Notes: generated from the letters alone by a model not told the origin. Counted from the first letter of the stretch, positions 17,387 to 27,050 are shown. The stretch is DNA of 38,263 nucleotides from Pseudomonadota bacterium (GCA_027624175.1 JAQBXT010000015.1:1-38263), one strand, 5' to 3'. Program-made: numbers and translations.

Positions 17387-18196
17387 TCAGCGCTGGCAGG
17401 CGGGACAGTAGTAGGTCGAGCGCTGCCCCTGCACGATGCGCCGCACCGATGTGCCGCAGCGCCGGCATGGCTTGCCTTCGCGGCCGTAAACCAGGCTGCG
17501 ATGCTGGAAGCAACCGTAGGCGCCGTCGCTGCCGACAAAATCGCGCAGCGACGAACCGCCCGCGCGGATCGCAGCGCGCAGCGTGTTCTTGACCGCGCGC
17601 ACCAAACGCGCGCAGCGCTCGGGCGTCAGGCGCCGCGCCGCCAGGCGCGGGTTGATGCGCGCGCGGAACAGGCTTTCGCTGGCGTAGATGTTGCCGACGC
17701 CGACGATGTGCCGGCTGTCCATCAGAAAACCCTTGATCGAGGCGCGACGCGCGCGCGTCAGCGCGTACAGGCGCGGTCCGTGGAGCGCGCGCGACAGGGG
17801 TTCGATGCCCAGACGGCTCAGCAGCGGGTGCGGAGGTGCGTCCGCGGCGGACCACAACACCGCCCCGAAGCGCCGCGGATCGTGCAATCGCAGCATGCGA
17901 TCGCCGCACACCAGGTCGAAGTGATCGTGCTTCCCCGCTGCGGTATGCACCGGCAGCACGCGCAGGCTGCCACTCATGCCCAGATGCAGGATCAGATGGC
18001 CATTGCCGCAATCGAGCAGCAGGTACTTCGCGCGCCGCGCCACTGAACGCACGGTGCGGCCGGCGAGGCCGCGCACCGCCGCGGGTATTGGCCAGCGCAA
18101 ACGCGGCTCGCGCACCGCGATTGCCGAAATGCGGCGACCGGCAAGTTCGCGTGATATGCCGCGTCGCGTGACTTCAACTTCCGGCAGCTCGGGCAT
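17387..18196 (-). CDS. mutM: Formamidopyrimidine-DNA glycosylase (Fpg/MutM)
   Basis: Base-excision repair enzyme that removes 8-oxoguanine and ring-opened purines and nicks the AP site. The catalytic N-terminus is intact: MPELPEVEV, with Pro2 as nucleophile and Glu3. The helix-two-turn-helix region and [19 protein letters not shown] are present, and the C-terminal zinc finger reads CRRCG, then [15 protein letters not shown] with four Cys. 269 aa, standard. It is transcribed divergently from the TPR gene across 51 bp. A CCAGG just before the ATG may serve as a weak ribosome-binding site. Confidence 0.97.
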   Translation of the reverse strand: MPELPEVEVTRRGISRELAGRRISAIAVREPRLRWPIPAAVRGLAGRTVRSVARRAKYLLLDCGNGHLILHLGMSGSLRVLPVHTAAGKHDHFDLVCGDRMLRLHDPRRFGAVLWSAADAPPHPLLSRLGIEPLSRALHGPRLYALTRARRASIKGFLMDSRHIVGVGNIYASESLFRARINPRLAARRLTPERCARLVRAVKNTLRAAIRAGGSSLRDFVGSDGAYGCFQHRSLVYGREGKPCRRCGTSVRRIVQGQRSTYYCPACQR

Positions 18197-18209
18197 CGGC
18201 CTGGGTTGC

Positions 18210-18238
18210 TTGTGCGGGGCACCAAATATACCTACACT
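18210..18238 (+). promoter_or_regulatory. Candidate promoter for the TPR-lolB-ispE-tRNA-prs unit
   Basis: TTGTGC (18210-18215) and TACACT (18233-18238) are 17 bp apart, a fair sigma-70 match in the mutM/TPR divergent gap. The -10 ends 9 nt before the TPR gene ATG at 18248, so the leader would be only 2-3 nt, and there is no Shine-Dalgarno. Confidence 0.45.
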
Positions 18239-18247
18239 GCGCGCGTC

Positions 18248-19984
18248 ATGTCCGTAGCTATCCGCATGCCCGCGCTAGCAGTTGCGCTGCTGCTCGCCGG
18301 CGGCTGCGCGCTGGCGCAGATCGGCGCCGACACCGCGGAGGCCACGGACGAGGAAGAGGCACCGCGGGCCGCAGGGCAGCCGCAGCCGAATCTGCCAGCG
18401 CAGGAGTTGTCCGAAGCGCTGCTCTATGAATTGCTGGTGGCTGAGATCGCGCTGCAACGCGGCGACGCAGCGCTGGCCGCAAAGACCTACACCGAGTTGG
18501 CCAGGAGCACCCGCGACCCGCGCGTCGCGCGCCGGGCGGTCGAGGTGGCGAACACCGCGCGCGCACCGGAACTCGCACTGGAAGCCGCACGCGCCTGGCA
18601 CGAAACCGACCCCGGTTCGCTGCAGGCGTTGCAGACGCTGGCGGCGCTGTTGGTCCGCGCGCGGCGGGTGGACGAGGCCGAGCCGTTCCTGGCAAAGTTG
18701 CTGGCGAGCGACGGCGCGGCCGCCGCCAATGGCTTCATGCAGCTGGGGCGCCTGCTGGATTTCAATCCGGACAAGCAGGCCAACCTGCGGCTGGTGCGCG
18801 CACTGGCGGCGAATTATCCCGAGCTGGCGCAGGCGCACCTGGCGCAGGCGCAGGCGGCGCTGGCGGCGAATGAAGATGTTGCGGCGCTTGCCGAGGCGCG
18901 CCGCGCCGCACAACTGCGACCCGACTGGGAGGCCGCGGTGATGTTCGAGGCGCAGGTCCTGCAGCGCCAGTCGCCGGCGCTGGCGGGCGCTGCGCTCGCG
19001 TCGTTCCTCGAGAAGTATCCGAAATCGCGTGAGGCGCGGCTCGGTTACGCACGGCTGCTGGCAGGCGAGAAAAAGTTTGCCGAGGCACGCGCGCAATTCG
19101 AAAAACTGCTGGCCGTGTTTCCGAACAACGGCGACGTGCTGTACGCGGTAGGCCTGCTGGCGCTGCAGCTCAAGGATTACGCCACCGCCGAGACAAGCCT
19201 GAAGCGGCTGCTCGACTCCGGATTTCGCGATCCGAACGGCGTGCGTTTCACGCTCGGGCAGGCTGCGGAGGAGCAAAAGCACTGGGACGACGCCATCGGC
19301 TGGTATCAGAGCATCCAGCGCGGGGATCAATTCCTGCTGGCGCGCATGCGCATCGCCGGCGTGATGGCCAGGCAGGGCAAGCTGAGTGAGGCGCGCGCGT
19401 ACCTGCGCGCGCAGAACGCGGACGGCGAGCAGCAGATCCAGCTGCTGATCGCCGAGGCGCAGCTGCTGCGCGAGGCCGATCAGAACAAGGTCGCTTTCGA
19501 GCTGCTGGGCAAGGCGCTCGAAGCGCAGCCCGAGCAGCCGGAACTGCTGTACGACCACGCCCTGACTGCGGAGAAGCTGGAGCGCTTCGAGATCCTGGAG
19601 AGCAATCTGCGCAAGCTGATTCAGATCAAGCCCGACCACGCGCACGCCTACAACGCGCTCGGCTATTCGTTCGCCGAACGCAACCTGCGCCTGCCCGAGG
19701 CACGCACGCTCGTCGAGCGCGCGCTGGAGCTGTCGCCCGAGGACTACTACATCATCGACAGCCTGGGCTGGGTGCTGTTCCGCATGGGCGACCTGCAAGG
19801 TGCCGCGGCACAGTTGCGGCGCGCCTACCATGGCCGGCCCGACGGCGAGATCGGCGCGCACCTGGGCGAAGTACTGTGGATGCTGGGCCAGCGCGCCGAG
19901 GCCGAGCGCATTTGGCAGGAGGCGCTCAAGAACCACCCCGAGAACGACACCCTGCAAAAGACCGTCAAGCGCCTGCGCCGCTGA
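18248..19984 (+). CDS. Exported tetratricopeptide repeat protein
   Basis: A 578-residue protein built almost entirely of helical TPR-like repeats (from ~45 to the end), preceded by an export signal: [19 protein letters not shown], then CALAQ. Either signal peptidase I cuts at ALA-Q, or the Cys of LAGGC is lipidated; the lipobox is imperfect (Ala at -3). Clear repeat units include [48 protein letters not shown], a very conserved C-terminal pair. It is the first gene before lolB and ispE, where similar TPR proteins are commonly found in betaproteobacteria. The role is unknown; a protein-protein scaffold in the cell envelope is the reasonable inference. ATG 18248 is chosen over the in-frame ATG at 18206, which lies upstream of the likely promoter -10. 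Confidence 0.85.
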   Translation: MSVAIRMPALAVALLLAGGCALAQIGADTAEATDEEEAPRAAGQPQPNLPAQELSEALLYELLVAEIALQRGDAALAAKTYTELARSTRDPRVARRAVEVANTARAPELALEAARAWHETDPGSLQALQTLAALLVRARRVDEAEPFLAKLLASDGAAAANGFMQLGRLLDFNPDKQANLRLVRALAANYPELAQAHLAQAQAALAANEDVAALAEARRAAQLRPDWEAAVMFEAQVLQRQSPALAGAALASFLEKYPKSREARLGYARLLAGEKKFAEARAQFEKLLAVFPNNGDVLYAVGLLALQLKDYATAETSLKRLLDSGFRDPNGVRFTLGQAAEEQKHWDDAIGWYQSIQRGDQFLLARMRIAGVMARQGKLSEARAYLRAQNADGEQQIQLLIAEAQLLREADQNKVAFELLGKALEAQPEQPELLYDHALTAEKLERFEILESNLRKLIQIKPDHAHAYNALGYSFAERNLRLPEARTLVERALELSPEDYYIIDSLGWVLFRMGDLQGAAAQLRRAYHGRPDGEIGAHLGEVLWMLGQRAEAERIWQEALKNHPENDTLQKTVKRLRR

Positions 19985-19993
19985 GCTCCGCGC

Positions 19994-20527
19994 ATGCACA
20001 CCCTGACGCGCGTCCTGGCCACGGTGATGGCGCTGCTCGCAGGCTGCGCGGAATTGCCGCTCTCGCCCACCGGCGAGTTCGAATTCGAACTGAAGGGGCG
20101 CTTTGCGGCACGCTACCGCGACGAGGCGGCTTCGGGCAGCCTGTCCTGGCGCCACCGCGCGTCGACCGACGAGATGCTGTTGAGTTCGCCCTTCGGGCAG
20201 GGCTTGGCACGCGTGTTGCGCGAGGGCGAGACCGTCACGCTGATCGCAGGCGACAGCAAGCGCTATGCGGCGGCCGACGCCGAGACGCTGACCGAGCAGG
20301 TGCTGGGTTTTCGCGTGCCGTTGCGCGGGCTCGCCGACTGGGTGCGCGCGCGGCCCTCGAGTGACGCGCCGTCGGAGGCGCAATACGCGCAGGACGGCCG
20401 CCTGCTGGTGCTCGAGCAGCAAGGCTGGCGCATCGAGTATGGCGGGTACGGGGGCGGGCGCCCGACCCGTCTCAAGCTGAACTACCCGGGACTTGAGCTG
20501 CGGCTCGCCATCGACGAGTGGAAATGA
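19994..20527 (+). CDS. lolB: Outer-membrane lipoprotein receptor LolB
   Basis: Takes lipoproteins from the periplasmic carrier LolA and inserts them into the outer membrane. The 177-aa product has a lipoprotein signal, MHTLTRVLATVMALLAGC, with Cys18 as lipid site. Mature features fit LolB: FELKGRFAARYRDEAASGSLSWRH (strand 1-2 region), LLSSPFGQGLARVL, the GFRVPLRGLADWVRAR block and WRIEYGGYG near the end. It lies 9 bp after the TPR gene and its stop overlaps the ispE ATG (ATGA), the conserved lolB-ispE arrangement. Confidence 0.93.
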   Translation: MHTLTRVLATVMALLAGCAELPLSPTGEFEFELKGRFAARYRDEAASGSLSWRHRASTDEMLLSSPFGQGLARVLREGETVTLIAGDSKRYAAADAETLTEQVLGFRVPLRGLADWVRARPSSDAPSEAQYAQDGRLLVLEQQGWRIEYGGYGGGRPTRLKLNYPGLELRLAIDEWK

Positions 20528-21351
20528 ACTGGTTTCCCGCCCCCGGGAAACTGAACCTGTTCCTGCATGTGCTGGGACGCCGCGCCGACGGCTACCACTT
20601 GCTGCAGACGGTGTTCAGGCTGATCGATCGCCAGGACCGCGTCGGCATCGCCGTGCGCCGCGACGGCAGGATCCTGCGCCACGACCCGCTGCCGGGCCTG
20701 CCGGTCGAACATGACCTTTGCGTGCGCGCGGCCTTGCTGCTGCAGGCGCATGCCAAGGTGCCTCTGGGCGCGGATCTTGCGCTCGACAAGCATCTGCCGG
20801 TGGGCGGCGGGCTGGGCGGAGGTTCGTCCGACGCGGCAACCACGCTCATCGTCTTGAACCGGTTGTGGCGCGCCGGGCTGGCGCGGGCGGACTTGCAGGC
20901 GCTCGCGGCGGGGCTCGGGGCCGATGTGCCGTTCTTCGTCTTCGGCGAGAACGCGTTGGGCGAGGGCATCGGCGAGCGCCTTTGCGCGCTCCGGTTGCCC
21001 GATGCGTGGTATGTAGTGCTGGTCCCGCCCGTCGCGCTGTCCACGCAGGAGGTTTTCAGCGATAACGCATTGACACGTAATACGAAACCACTCAAACTAC
21101 CGCCCTTTTTCGCTGGCTTGGGAACAAACGATCTTGAGCCGGTGGCGCTCAGGCGCCGCCCGGAAATCGCGGTGCACCTGCAGTGGCTGCGCAAGCGCCG
21201 CCCGCAGGCGCGCATGACGGGGTCGGGGGCTTGCGTGTTCGCTGAGTTTGCAACGGAAGCAGAGGCGCGCGCGGTGCTGGGCGAATTGCCCGCCACGATG
21301 AACGGATTCGTCACGCAGGGGCTGCATAGCCATCCGCTGCGCGAATTTTGA
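20524..21351 (+). CDS. ispE: 4-diphosphocytidyl-2-C-methyl-D-erythritol kinase
   Basis: GHMP kinase of the MEP isoprenoid pathway that phosphorylates CDP-methylerythritol. The N-terminal APGKLNLFLHVLGRRADGYH holds the catalytic Lys9, the ATP loop is LPVGGGLGGGSSDAATTL (91-108), D134 lies in LGADVPFFVFGENALGEGIGE, and the C-terminal motif is MTGSGACVFAEF. The ATG at 20524, inside the lolB stop, gives 275 aa; an in-frame ATG two codons earlier is less likely. tRNA-Gln follows 19 bp after the stop. Confidence 0.96.
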   Translation: MNWFPAPGKLNLFLHVLGRRADGYHLLQTVFRLIDRQDRVGIAVRRDGRILRHDPLPGLPVEHDLCVRAALLLQAHAKVPLGADLALDKHLPVGGGLGGGSSDAATTLIVLNRLWRAGLARADLQALAAGLGADVPFFVFGENALGEGIGERLCALRLPDAWYVVLVPPVALSTQEVFSDNALTRNTKPLKLPPFFAGLGTNDLEPVALRRRPEIAVHLQWLRKRRPQARMTGSGACVFAEFATEAEARAVLGELPATMNGFVTQGLHSHPLREF

Positions 21352-21370
21352 TCGCATGGAAATGATCCAT

Positions 21371-21447
21371 TGGGGAGTCGCCAAGTTGGTTAAGGCAGCG
21401 GATTTTGATTCCGCCATTCGAGGGTTCGAATCCTTCCTCCCCAGCCA
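21371..21447 (+). tRNA. tRNA-Gln (anticodon TTG)
   Basis: A complete 77-nt cloverleaf with encoded CCA. The acceptor stem is TGGGGAG/CTCCCCA, the anticodon loop TTTTGAT carries anticodon TTG, the T arm has GTTCGAATC, and the discriminator is G before CCA (21445-21447). The U1-A72 pair and G73 are normal for tRNA-Gln. It lies between ispE and prs on the same strand with no separate promoter visible, so it is probably processed from the lolB-ispE-prs transcript. Confidence 0.97.
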
Positions 21448-21470
21448 TTTGACGGCCGGGGAGTGATGCC

Positions 21471-22448
21471 GTGAACAAGCTCGCAAACTCCCCGGCATCT
21501 GCGATGGACCGATTGATGGTGTTCGCCGGCAATGCCACGCCGCGCCTCGCGCAGGAAGTGGCAAAGCACCTCAACCTGTCGCTGGGGCGTGCGGTGGTCG
21601 GCAAGTTCTCCGATGGCGAGGTGATGATCGAGATCATGGAGAACGTGCGCGGCAAGGACGTATTCGTGCTGCAGTCGACTTGCGCGCCGACCAACGACAA
21701 CCTGATGGAGTTGCTGGTGATGGTCGACGCGCTGAAGCGCTCCTCGGCCGCTCGCGTCACCGCTGCCATTCCCTACTTCGGTTATGCGCGCCAGGACCGG
21801 CGCCCGCGCTCGGCGCGTGTCGCCATCAGCGCCAAGGTGGTGGCCAACATGCTGACTTCGGTGGGGGTAGCGCGCGTGCTGACGATGGATCTGCACGCCG
21901 ACCAGATTCAGGGTTTTTTCGACATGCCGGTGGACAACGTCTACGCGGCGCCGGTGCTGCTCGGGGACGTCTGGAAGAAGCGCTACGAGAACCTGATCGT
22001 GGTATCGCCCGATGTCGGCGGCGTGGTGCGCGCCAGGGCCCTCGCCAAGCGGCTGGAGTCGGACCTGGCGATCATCGACAAGCGGCGCCCGCGTGCCAAT
22101 GTGTCCGAGGTGATGAACGTCATCGGCGAAGTGCAGGGCCGCACCTGCGTGATCATGGATGACATGGTGGATACCGCGGGCACGCTGGTAAAAGCCGCAC
22201 AGGTGTTGAAGCAGGAAGGCGCCACCAAAGTGGTGGCGTACTGCACGCACGCGGTGCTGTCGGGCGCGGCGGTGGAGCGTATCGCCGGCTCCGACCTGGA
22301 CGAGCTGGTGGTCACCGATACCATTCCGCTGCGCGACGACGCGCGCGCCTGCAGCAAGATCCGCCAATTGACGGTATCGGGCCTGCTGGCGGAAACCATA
22401 CTGAGGATTTTCAACGAGGACTCGGTGAGTTCTCTGTTCATCGAGTAG
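21471..22448 (+). CDS. prs: Ribose-phosphate pyrophosphokinase
   Basis: Makes PRPP from ribose 5-phosphate and ATP for purine, pyrimidine, histidine and tryptophan synthesis. Signature blocks are [24 protein letters not shown]-site [20 protein letters not shown], metal site [17 protein letters not shown], the flexible-loop DKRRPRANV region, and the PRPP loop [13 protein letters not shown]. 325 aa, about ten longer than usual at the N-terminus. The GTG at 21471 is preferred because GGGGAG (21458-21463) lies 7 nt upstream; ATGs at 21504 and 21516 are alternatives. It starts 23 nt after the tRNA-Gln 3' end. Confidence 0.96.
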   Translation: MNKLANSPASAMDRLMVFAGNATPRLAQEVAKHLNLSLGRAVVGKFSDGEVMIEIMENVRGKDVFVLQSTCAPTNDNLMELLVMVDALKRSSAARVTAAIPYFGYARQDRRPRSARVAISAKVVANMLTSVGVARVLTMDLHADQIQGFFDMPVDNVYAAPVLLGDVWKKRYENLIVVSPDVGGVVRARALAKRLESDLAIIDKRRPRANVSEVMNVIGEVQGRTCVIMDDMVDTAGTLVKAAQVLKQEGATKVVAYCTHAVLSGAAVERIAGSDLDELVVTDTIPLRDDARACSKIRQLTVSGLLAETILRIFNEDSVSSLFIE

Positions 22449-22507
22449 TTTTTACCAACCCCGCCTGTGCCAGGTCGCGGGCCCGGCGGAACGACGAGGA
22501 GCAGTGC

Positions 22508-23263
22508 ATGAAATTCGAAATCAGCGCAAACCAGCGCAAGGCGCAAGGCACGGGCGCGAGCCGCCGCCTGCGCCGCTCGGGCAAGGTGCCGGGCATCGTG
22601 TACGGCGGTGCACAGGGCGCGGTCAACATCGAAGTTGACCACAAGGAGATCTACCGCAACCTGACGAACGAGAAGTTTCACGCCTCGATCCTGACGCTGA
22701 AGCTCGGCGACGGCACCGAGCAGGTGCTGTTGCGCGCCTTCAACATGCATCCGTACAAGGCCGAAGTGCAGCACATTGACTTCCAGCGCGTGTCCAAGGA
22801 CAAGAAGATCCACATGAAAGTACCGCTGCACTTTGTCAACGCCGAGAAGTCCCCCGGCGTGAAGGAGCAGATGGGCGTGGTTACCCACGTGCTGAACGAC
22901 ATTGACGTCACCTGCTTCCCCGACGACCTGCCCGAGTACATCGAGGTGGACCTGATCAATCTGTCGGTCGGAAAATCGGTGCACGCCAGGGACCTGGTGT
23001 TGCCCGCGGGCGTCGAATCGACGCTGCACAAAGGCGAGAATCCGGTGGTGGCGACCTGCATCCTACCGGCGCTGGTCGTCGAGGAAGAAGCGGTGAGCGC
23101 CGAAGCAGTGCCGGCGGCGGGCGACGTGCCTGCCACCGCGCAGGCCGCTCCCGAGAAGGTGGGCGATGCTGCGGCGCCTGCGGTGGCGGGCGACAAGGCC
23201 AAGGCGGGCGACAAGGGCGCGGACAAACCGGCCGACAAGGCCGACAAAAAAGACAAGAAGTAA
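22508..23263 (+). CDS. rplY: 50S ribosomal protein L25, long CTC/TL5 form
   Basis: Binds 5S rRNA in the large ribosomal subunit. The N-terminal L25 domain (1 to ~95; MKFEISANQRKAQGTGASRRLRRSGKVPGIVYGG) is followed by the TL5/CTC C-terminal domain (~100-190; DLPEYIEVDLINLSVGKSVHARDLVLP). The last ~55 residues are an Ala/Lys/Asp low-complexity tail ending in KADKKDKK. A strong GAGGAG lies 7 nt before the ATG. The conserved order prs-rplY-pth-ychF is kept. The pth gene begins 3 nt after this stop, so the two are translationally linked. Confidence 0.95.
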   Translation: MKFEISANQRKAQGTGASRRLRRSGKVPGIVYGGAQGAVNIEVDHKEIYRNLTNEKFHASILTLKLGDGTEQVLLRAFNMHPYKAEVQHIDFQRVSKDKKIHMKVPLHFVNAEKSPGVKEQMGVVTHVLNDIDVTCFPDDLPEYIEVDLINLSVGKSVHARDLVLPAGVESTLHKGENPVVATCILPALVVEEEAVSAEAVPAAGDVPATAQAAPEKVGDAAAPAVAGDKAKAGDKGADKPADKADKKDKK

Positions 23264-23266
23264 CCC

Positions 23267-23989
23267 CTGTCCAAGATCCGTCTCATCGCCGGCCTGGGCA
23301 ATCCGGGCAAAGAGTACGAGCGTACCCGGCACAACGCCGGGTTCTGGCTGATAGAGCGCCTTGCCCTGGCACGCGGCATGGTGCTGAAAAAGGACAATCA
23401 CTATCAGGCGCTCGTGGCGCGCGATGCCGGCCTGTGGTTGGTGATGCCGCAGACGTTCATGAACGCCTCGGGGCGTGCTGTGCAGATGCTCGCCGGCTTC
23501 TTCAAGATTCCGGCCGAAGAAATCCTGGTGGTGCATGACGAACTGGATTTCCCGGCGGGCACCGCGCGCATCAAGCAGGGCGGCGGCATCTCCGGCCACA
23601 ATGGCCTGCGCGACATCTCGCAGCGCCTTGGCTCGCATGACTACTGGCGGCTGCGCCTGGGCGTGGGCCGGCCAGCCGACAAGGACTCGGGGGCAGACTA
23701 CGTGCTCGAGAAGCCGCCCGCCGAGGAGCGCGCTGCCACCGATGGCGCGATTGCGCGTTGCCTGGAGAGCATGCCGTTGATCCTGGCAGGCGACATGCAG
23801 GCGGCGATGCTCAAGCTGCACAGCCAAGACCAACCCATCGTACCAACGCCGGAATCGAAAAAGCCGGAAACCAGGAAAGCGGAAGCGAAGAAAGCGGAGT
23901 CCAAGCCGCAAGCGAAGTCGACGCCCGAAGAGAAAAAGGAGGGCGGGCTGAAGGGATTCTTCAAGGGCCTTACGGGCTCGAAAAAATGA
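23267..23989 (+). CDS. pth: Peptidyl-tRNA hydrolase, apparently starting at CTG
   Basis: Releases peptides from prematurely dropped peptidyl-tRNA. Catalytic residues are all present when read from the CTG at 23267: N12 (AGLGNPG), H22 (RTRHNAG), N66 (TFMNASG), D94 ([11 protein letters not shown]) and N112 (GHNGLRDI). The rplY stop TAA (23261-23263) is in frame and only one codon upstream of that CTG, and the first ATG, GTG or TTG in frame is ATG 23378, which would delete N12 and H22. Initiation at CTG (or less likely ATC 23276) by coupling to rplY termination is therefore the simplest reading, unless there is a sequence error. The C-terminal ~45 residues (from [16 protein letters not shown] on) are a Lys/Glu-rich tail beyond the usual ~195 aa. 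The stop overlaps the ychF ATG. Confidence 0.9.
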   Translation: MSKIRLIAGLGNPGKEYERTRHNAGFWLIERLALARGMVLKKDNHYQALVARDAGLWLVMPQTFMNASGRAVQMLAGFFKIPAEEILVVHDELDFPAGTARIKQGGGISGHNGLRDISQRLGSHDYWRLRLGVGRPADKDSGADYVLEKPPAEERAATDGAIARCLESMPLILAGDMQAAMLKLHSQDQPIVPTPESKKPETRKAEAKKAESKPQAKSTPEEKKEGGLKGFFKGLTGSKK

Positions 23990-25080
23990 GCCTCAAGTGC
24001 GGCATCGTGGGCCTGCCGAACGTCGGCAAGTCCACGCTCTTCAATGCGCTTACCAAGGCGGCGATCGCCGCCGAAAACTACCCCTTCTGCACCATCGAGC
24101 CGAATGTCGGCATCGTCGCGGTACCCGATCCGCGCCTCGCCAGGATCGCGACGATCGCCAAGCCCCAGAAGGTGATTCCGGCGGCGGTGGAGTTTGTCGA
24201 CATCGCCGGGCTGGTGGCGGGCGCCTCCAAGGGAGAGGGCCTGGGCAACAAATTCCTCGCCAACATCCGCGAGACCGATGCCATCGCGCACGTGGTGCGC
24301 TGCTTCGAGGATCCGAACGTGGTCCACGTGGCCGACAGGATCGATCCTGTGTCCGACATCGAGACCATCAACACCGAACTCGCGCTTGCCGACCTCGAGA
24401 CGGTGAGCAAACAGTTGTCGAGAAACAGCAAGATGGCCAAGAGCGGCGGCGACAAGGAAGCACAACGTCTGGTGACGGTGCTGGAGAAGGCGGAAGCTGC
24501 GCTGGACCAGGGGCGCCCGGCACGTTCGGTAGGCTGGTCGAAAGAGGAACTGGCGGTGCTGAAACCGCTGTTCCTCCTCACCATGAAGCCGACGCTCTAC
24601 GTCGCCAACGTCGCCGAGCACGGCTTCAAGGACAGCCCGCACCTCGCCCAGGTCGAGGCGCTGGCGCAGCGGGAGGGCGCGCAGGTGGTCGCGATCTGTG
24701 CGGCGCTGGAAGCGCAGATCGCCGACATGAACGATGAGGACCAGAAGCTGTTTCTCGCCGACATGGGGATGACCGAGCCGGGGCTGGACCGCGTGATCCG
24801 CGCCGGCTACGCGCTGCTGAGCCTGGAGACCTTCTTTACCGCGGGACCGAAGGAAGCGCGCGCCTGGCAGCTGCACGTCGGCCAGACCGCGCCGCAGGCC
24901 GCCGCCGCCATCCACACCGATTTCGAGCGCGGCTTCATCCGCGCCGAGGTGATTTCCTGCGAGGACTACATCGCCTGCGGCGGCGAGCAGGGCGCCAAGG
25001 AAGCCGGCAAGATGCGGCTGGAAGGCAAGGACTATGTTGTGCGCGACGGCGACGTCATCTACTTCCGCTTCAACGTGTGA
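23986..25080 (+). CDS. ychF: Redox-regulated ATPase YchF (OLA1 family)
   Basis: Obg-related P-loop protein that binds ribosomes and hydrolyses ATP rather than GTP. The G1 loop GLPNVGKST is at 9-17, followed by [13 protein letters not shown] (switch I region) and [19 protein letters not shown]. The G4 site reads NVAE instead of NKxD, the change that gives ATP preference. The C-terminal TGS-like domain ends with [15 protein letters not shown]. 364 aa, matching the family. ATG 23986 overlaps the pth stop; the longer frame upstream is antisense-free but belongs to pth. Confidence 0.97.
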   Translation: MSLKCGIVGLPNVGKSTLFNALTKAAIAAENYPFCTIEPNVGIVAVPDPRLARIATIAKPQKVIPAAVEFVDIAGLVAGASKGEGLGNKFLANIRETDAIAHVVRCFEDPNVVHVADRIDPVSDIETINTELALADLETVSKQLSRNSKMAKSGGDKEAQRLVTVLEKAEAALDQGRPARSVGWSKEELAVLKPLFLLTMKPTLYVANVAEHGFKDSPHLAQVEALAQREGAQVVAICAALEAQIADMNDEDQKLFLADMGMTEPGLDRVIRAGYALLSLETFFTAGPKEARAWQLHVGQTAPQAAAAIHTDFERGFIRAEVISCEDYIACGGEQGAKEAGKMRLEGKDYVVRDGDVIYFRFNV

Positions 25081-25529
25081 AACCCGGGTTTGGCACAGCG
25101 CTCGCCGCCGATGTCCCCCAGCTCGTCGAGCTGCTGGGGATTCTGTTCACGCAAGAAGTCGAGCTCGCCCCCAATCCCGAAAAGCAGCGCCGCGCGCTGG
25201 AAATCATCCTCGCGGATTCGTCCCGCGCCCGCATCTATGTTGCGCGTGACGGCGAAGTGATCGTTGCCATGGCGGCGCTGCATTTCACCACCAGCACCGC
25301 CGAGGGCGGCAAGGTGGCGTGGTTCGAAGACTGTGTCGTGCGGCCGGAATACCGCAGCAAGGGCGTAGGCAAGGCGCTGCTCGAGCACGTCGTGGCGCAG
25401 GCGCGCGCCGCGGGCGCCCTGCGCGTGATGTTGCTGACCGACGGGAACAACGAGCGTGCGCAGGTGCTCTACCGCCAGGCCGGCTTTAGCGACTCCTCGA
25501 TGCTGGCGATGCGCCTGAAGCTGCGCTAG
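25077..25529 (+). CDS. GNAT family N-acetyltransferase
   Basis: A 150-residue GCN5-related acetyltransferase. Motif A with the acetyl-CoA loop is [23 protein letters not shown] (~97-119), preceded by the strand [10 protein letters not shown] and followed by [21 protein letters not shown] (motif B). The GTG start overlaps the ychF stop (GTGTGA), so it is probably translated from the ychF transcript. The substrate is unknown; family members acetylate small molecules or protein N-termini. It ends 2 bp from the convergent aldehyde dehydrogenase gene. Confidence 0.86.
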   Translation: MKPGFGTALAADVPQLVELLGILFTQEVELAPNPEKQRRALEIILADSSRARIYVARDGEVIVAMAALHFTTSTAEGGKVAWFEDCVVRPEYRSKGVGKALLEHVVAQARAAGALRVMLLTDGNNERAQVLYRQAGFSDSSMLAMRLKLR

Positions 25530-25531
25530 CG

Positions 25532-27010
25532 CTACACCCCGCCCATGCAGATGTATTTCACCTCGACGAATTCCTCGCAGCCGTACTTCGAGCCTTCGCG
25601 CCCGAGACCGGACTGCTTCACGCCGCCGAAGGGCGCGACCTCGGTGGTGATGAGACCGCTGTTCACGCCCACCATGCCGTACTCGAGCGCTTCCGCCACG
25701 CGCCACACGCGGCCGATGTCGCGGCTGTAGAAGTAGGCGGCCAGGCCGTACTCGGTGCGGTTGGCGAGCTCGATCACCTCGGCGTCGGTCTTGAAGCGAA
25801 ACAGCGGCGCCACCGGGCCGAAGGTTTCTTCGCGGAAAATCTTCATCGTCGGCTTGACGCCGGTGAGCACCGTCGGCTCGTAGTAGGTACGCGCCAGCGC
25901 ATGCCGCTTGGCGCCGGTGAGTGCTTTCGCACCGCCTGCCAGGGCGTCGGCGACATGCTCCTCGACTTTCGCCAGCGCGTTCGCGTCGATCAGCGGGCCC
26001 TGCGTCACGCCGGCCTCGGTGCCGGCGCCGACTTTGAGTTCCTTCACTTTCTGCGCGAGCTTGGCGGCGAATGTGTCGTACACGCCGTCCTGCACGAACA
26101 GGCGGTTGGCGCAGACGCAGGTCTGGCCGGTGTTACGGTACTTCGAGACCATGGCGCCCTCGACCGCCGCGTCCAGGTCCGCGTCGTCGAACACGATGAA
26201 CGGCGCATTGCCGCCGAGCTCGAGCGAAATCTTCTTCACCGTGGGTGCGGCCTGCTTCATCAGCAGGCGCCCGACCTCGGTCGAACCGGTAAAGGAGATC
26301 TTGCGCACCGTCGCGTTGGCGCACAACTCGCCGCCAATCGCCGGTGCGTCGCCGGTGAGGATGTTCAGCACGCCTTTCGGGAAGCCGGCGCGCTCGGCGA
26401 GCTCGGCAAGCGCGAGCGCGGAATAGGGCGTCTGCTCGGCGGGCTTGAGGATCACGGTGCAGCCCGCGGCGAGCGCGGGGGCGACCTTGCGCGTGATCAT
26501 CGAATGCGGAAAATTCCACGGTGTGATCGCCGCGCACACCCCGACGGGCTGCTTGATCACCAGGATCCTGCGATCGGCCCAGGGCGTGGGAATCGTGTCG
26601 CCATAGATGCGTTTGCCTTCCTCCGCGAACCACTCCACGTAGGCGGCGCCGATGGTGATCTCGCCCTTCGATTCGGCAAGCGGCTTGCCTTGCTCGCTGG
26701 TGAGGATCAACGCCAGGTCCTCCAGGTTGGCGAGGATCAGGTCGTTCCACTTGCGCAGGATCGCCGCGCGGTCCTTGCCGGTTTTCGCACGCCAGGCCGG
26801 AAGCGCTGCGTCCGCGGCGGCAATGGCGCGGCGGGTTTCCTCGGCGCCCATGTCGGGCACTGTGCCGAGCTGCATGCCGGTGGCGGGGTTGTGCACCGGG
26901 AAGCTCTTGGCGGCGCCCTGCCAGGCGCCGTCCAGATAGCACTGCTCGCGGAACAGCTTGGGGTCCTTCAAGGGAAGCGCCGGCAGCCCGGCGCGGGATG
27001 GAGCGTTCAT
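25532..27010 (-). CDS. gabD: NAD(P)-dependent aldehyde dehydrogenase, succinate-semialdehyde dehydrogenase-like
   Basis: Aldehyde dehydrogenase superfamily, 492 aa. The catalytic Cys is C298 in NTGQTCVCANR and the general base E264 in LELGGNAP; the cofactor region has FTGSTEVGRLL and PWNFP. The TCVCANR motif with a second Cys at 300 and the C-terminal VNSGLITTEVAPFGGVKQSGLGREGSKYG are typical of GabD, which oxidises succinate semialdehyde to succinate in GABA breakdown; glutarate semialdehyde is also possible. ATG 27010 is preceded by GAGGA at a good distance; a longer frame to 27307 crosses the SDR gene and is not used. It is the last gene of a minus-strand transporter-SDR-ALDH set. Confidence 0.9.
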   Translation of the reverse strand: MNAPSRAGLPALPLKDPKLFREQCYLDGAWQGAAKSFPVHNPATGMQLGTVPDMGAEETRRAIAAADAALPAWRAKTGKDRAAILRKWNDLILANLEDLALILTSEQGKPLAESKGEITIGAAYVEWFAEEGKRIYGDTIPTPWADRRILVIKQPVGVCAAITPWNFPHSMITRKVAPALAAGCTVILKPAEQTPYSALALAELAERAGFPKGVLNILTGDAPAIGGELCANATVRKISFTGSTEVGRLLMKQAAPTVKKISLELGGNAPFIVFDDADLDAAVEGAMVSKYRNTGQTCVCANRLFVQDGVYDTFAAKLAQKVKELKVGAGTEAGVTQGPLIDANALAKVEEHVADALAGGAKALTGAKRHALARTYYEPTVLTGVKPTMKIFREETFGPVAPLFRFKTDAEVIELANRTEYGLAAYFYSRDIGRVWRVAEALEYGMVGVNSGLITTEVAPFGGVKQSGLGREGSKYGCEEFVEVKYICMGGV

Positions 27011-27050
27011 GGGAGTCCTCCTCGGGATAACCGGGAATTCTAAACCTGAC

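Noticed and set aside
18275-20422. 715-codon minus-strand frame opposite the TPR gene
   Set aside because: Leu/Gln/Arg-rich composition typical of antisense to Ala/Leu/Glu-rich helical repeats; no start signal and no family motif.
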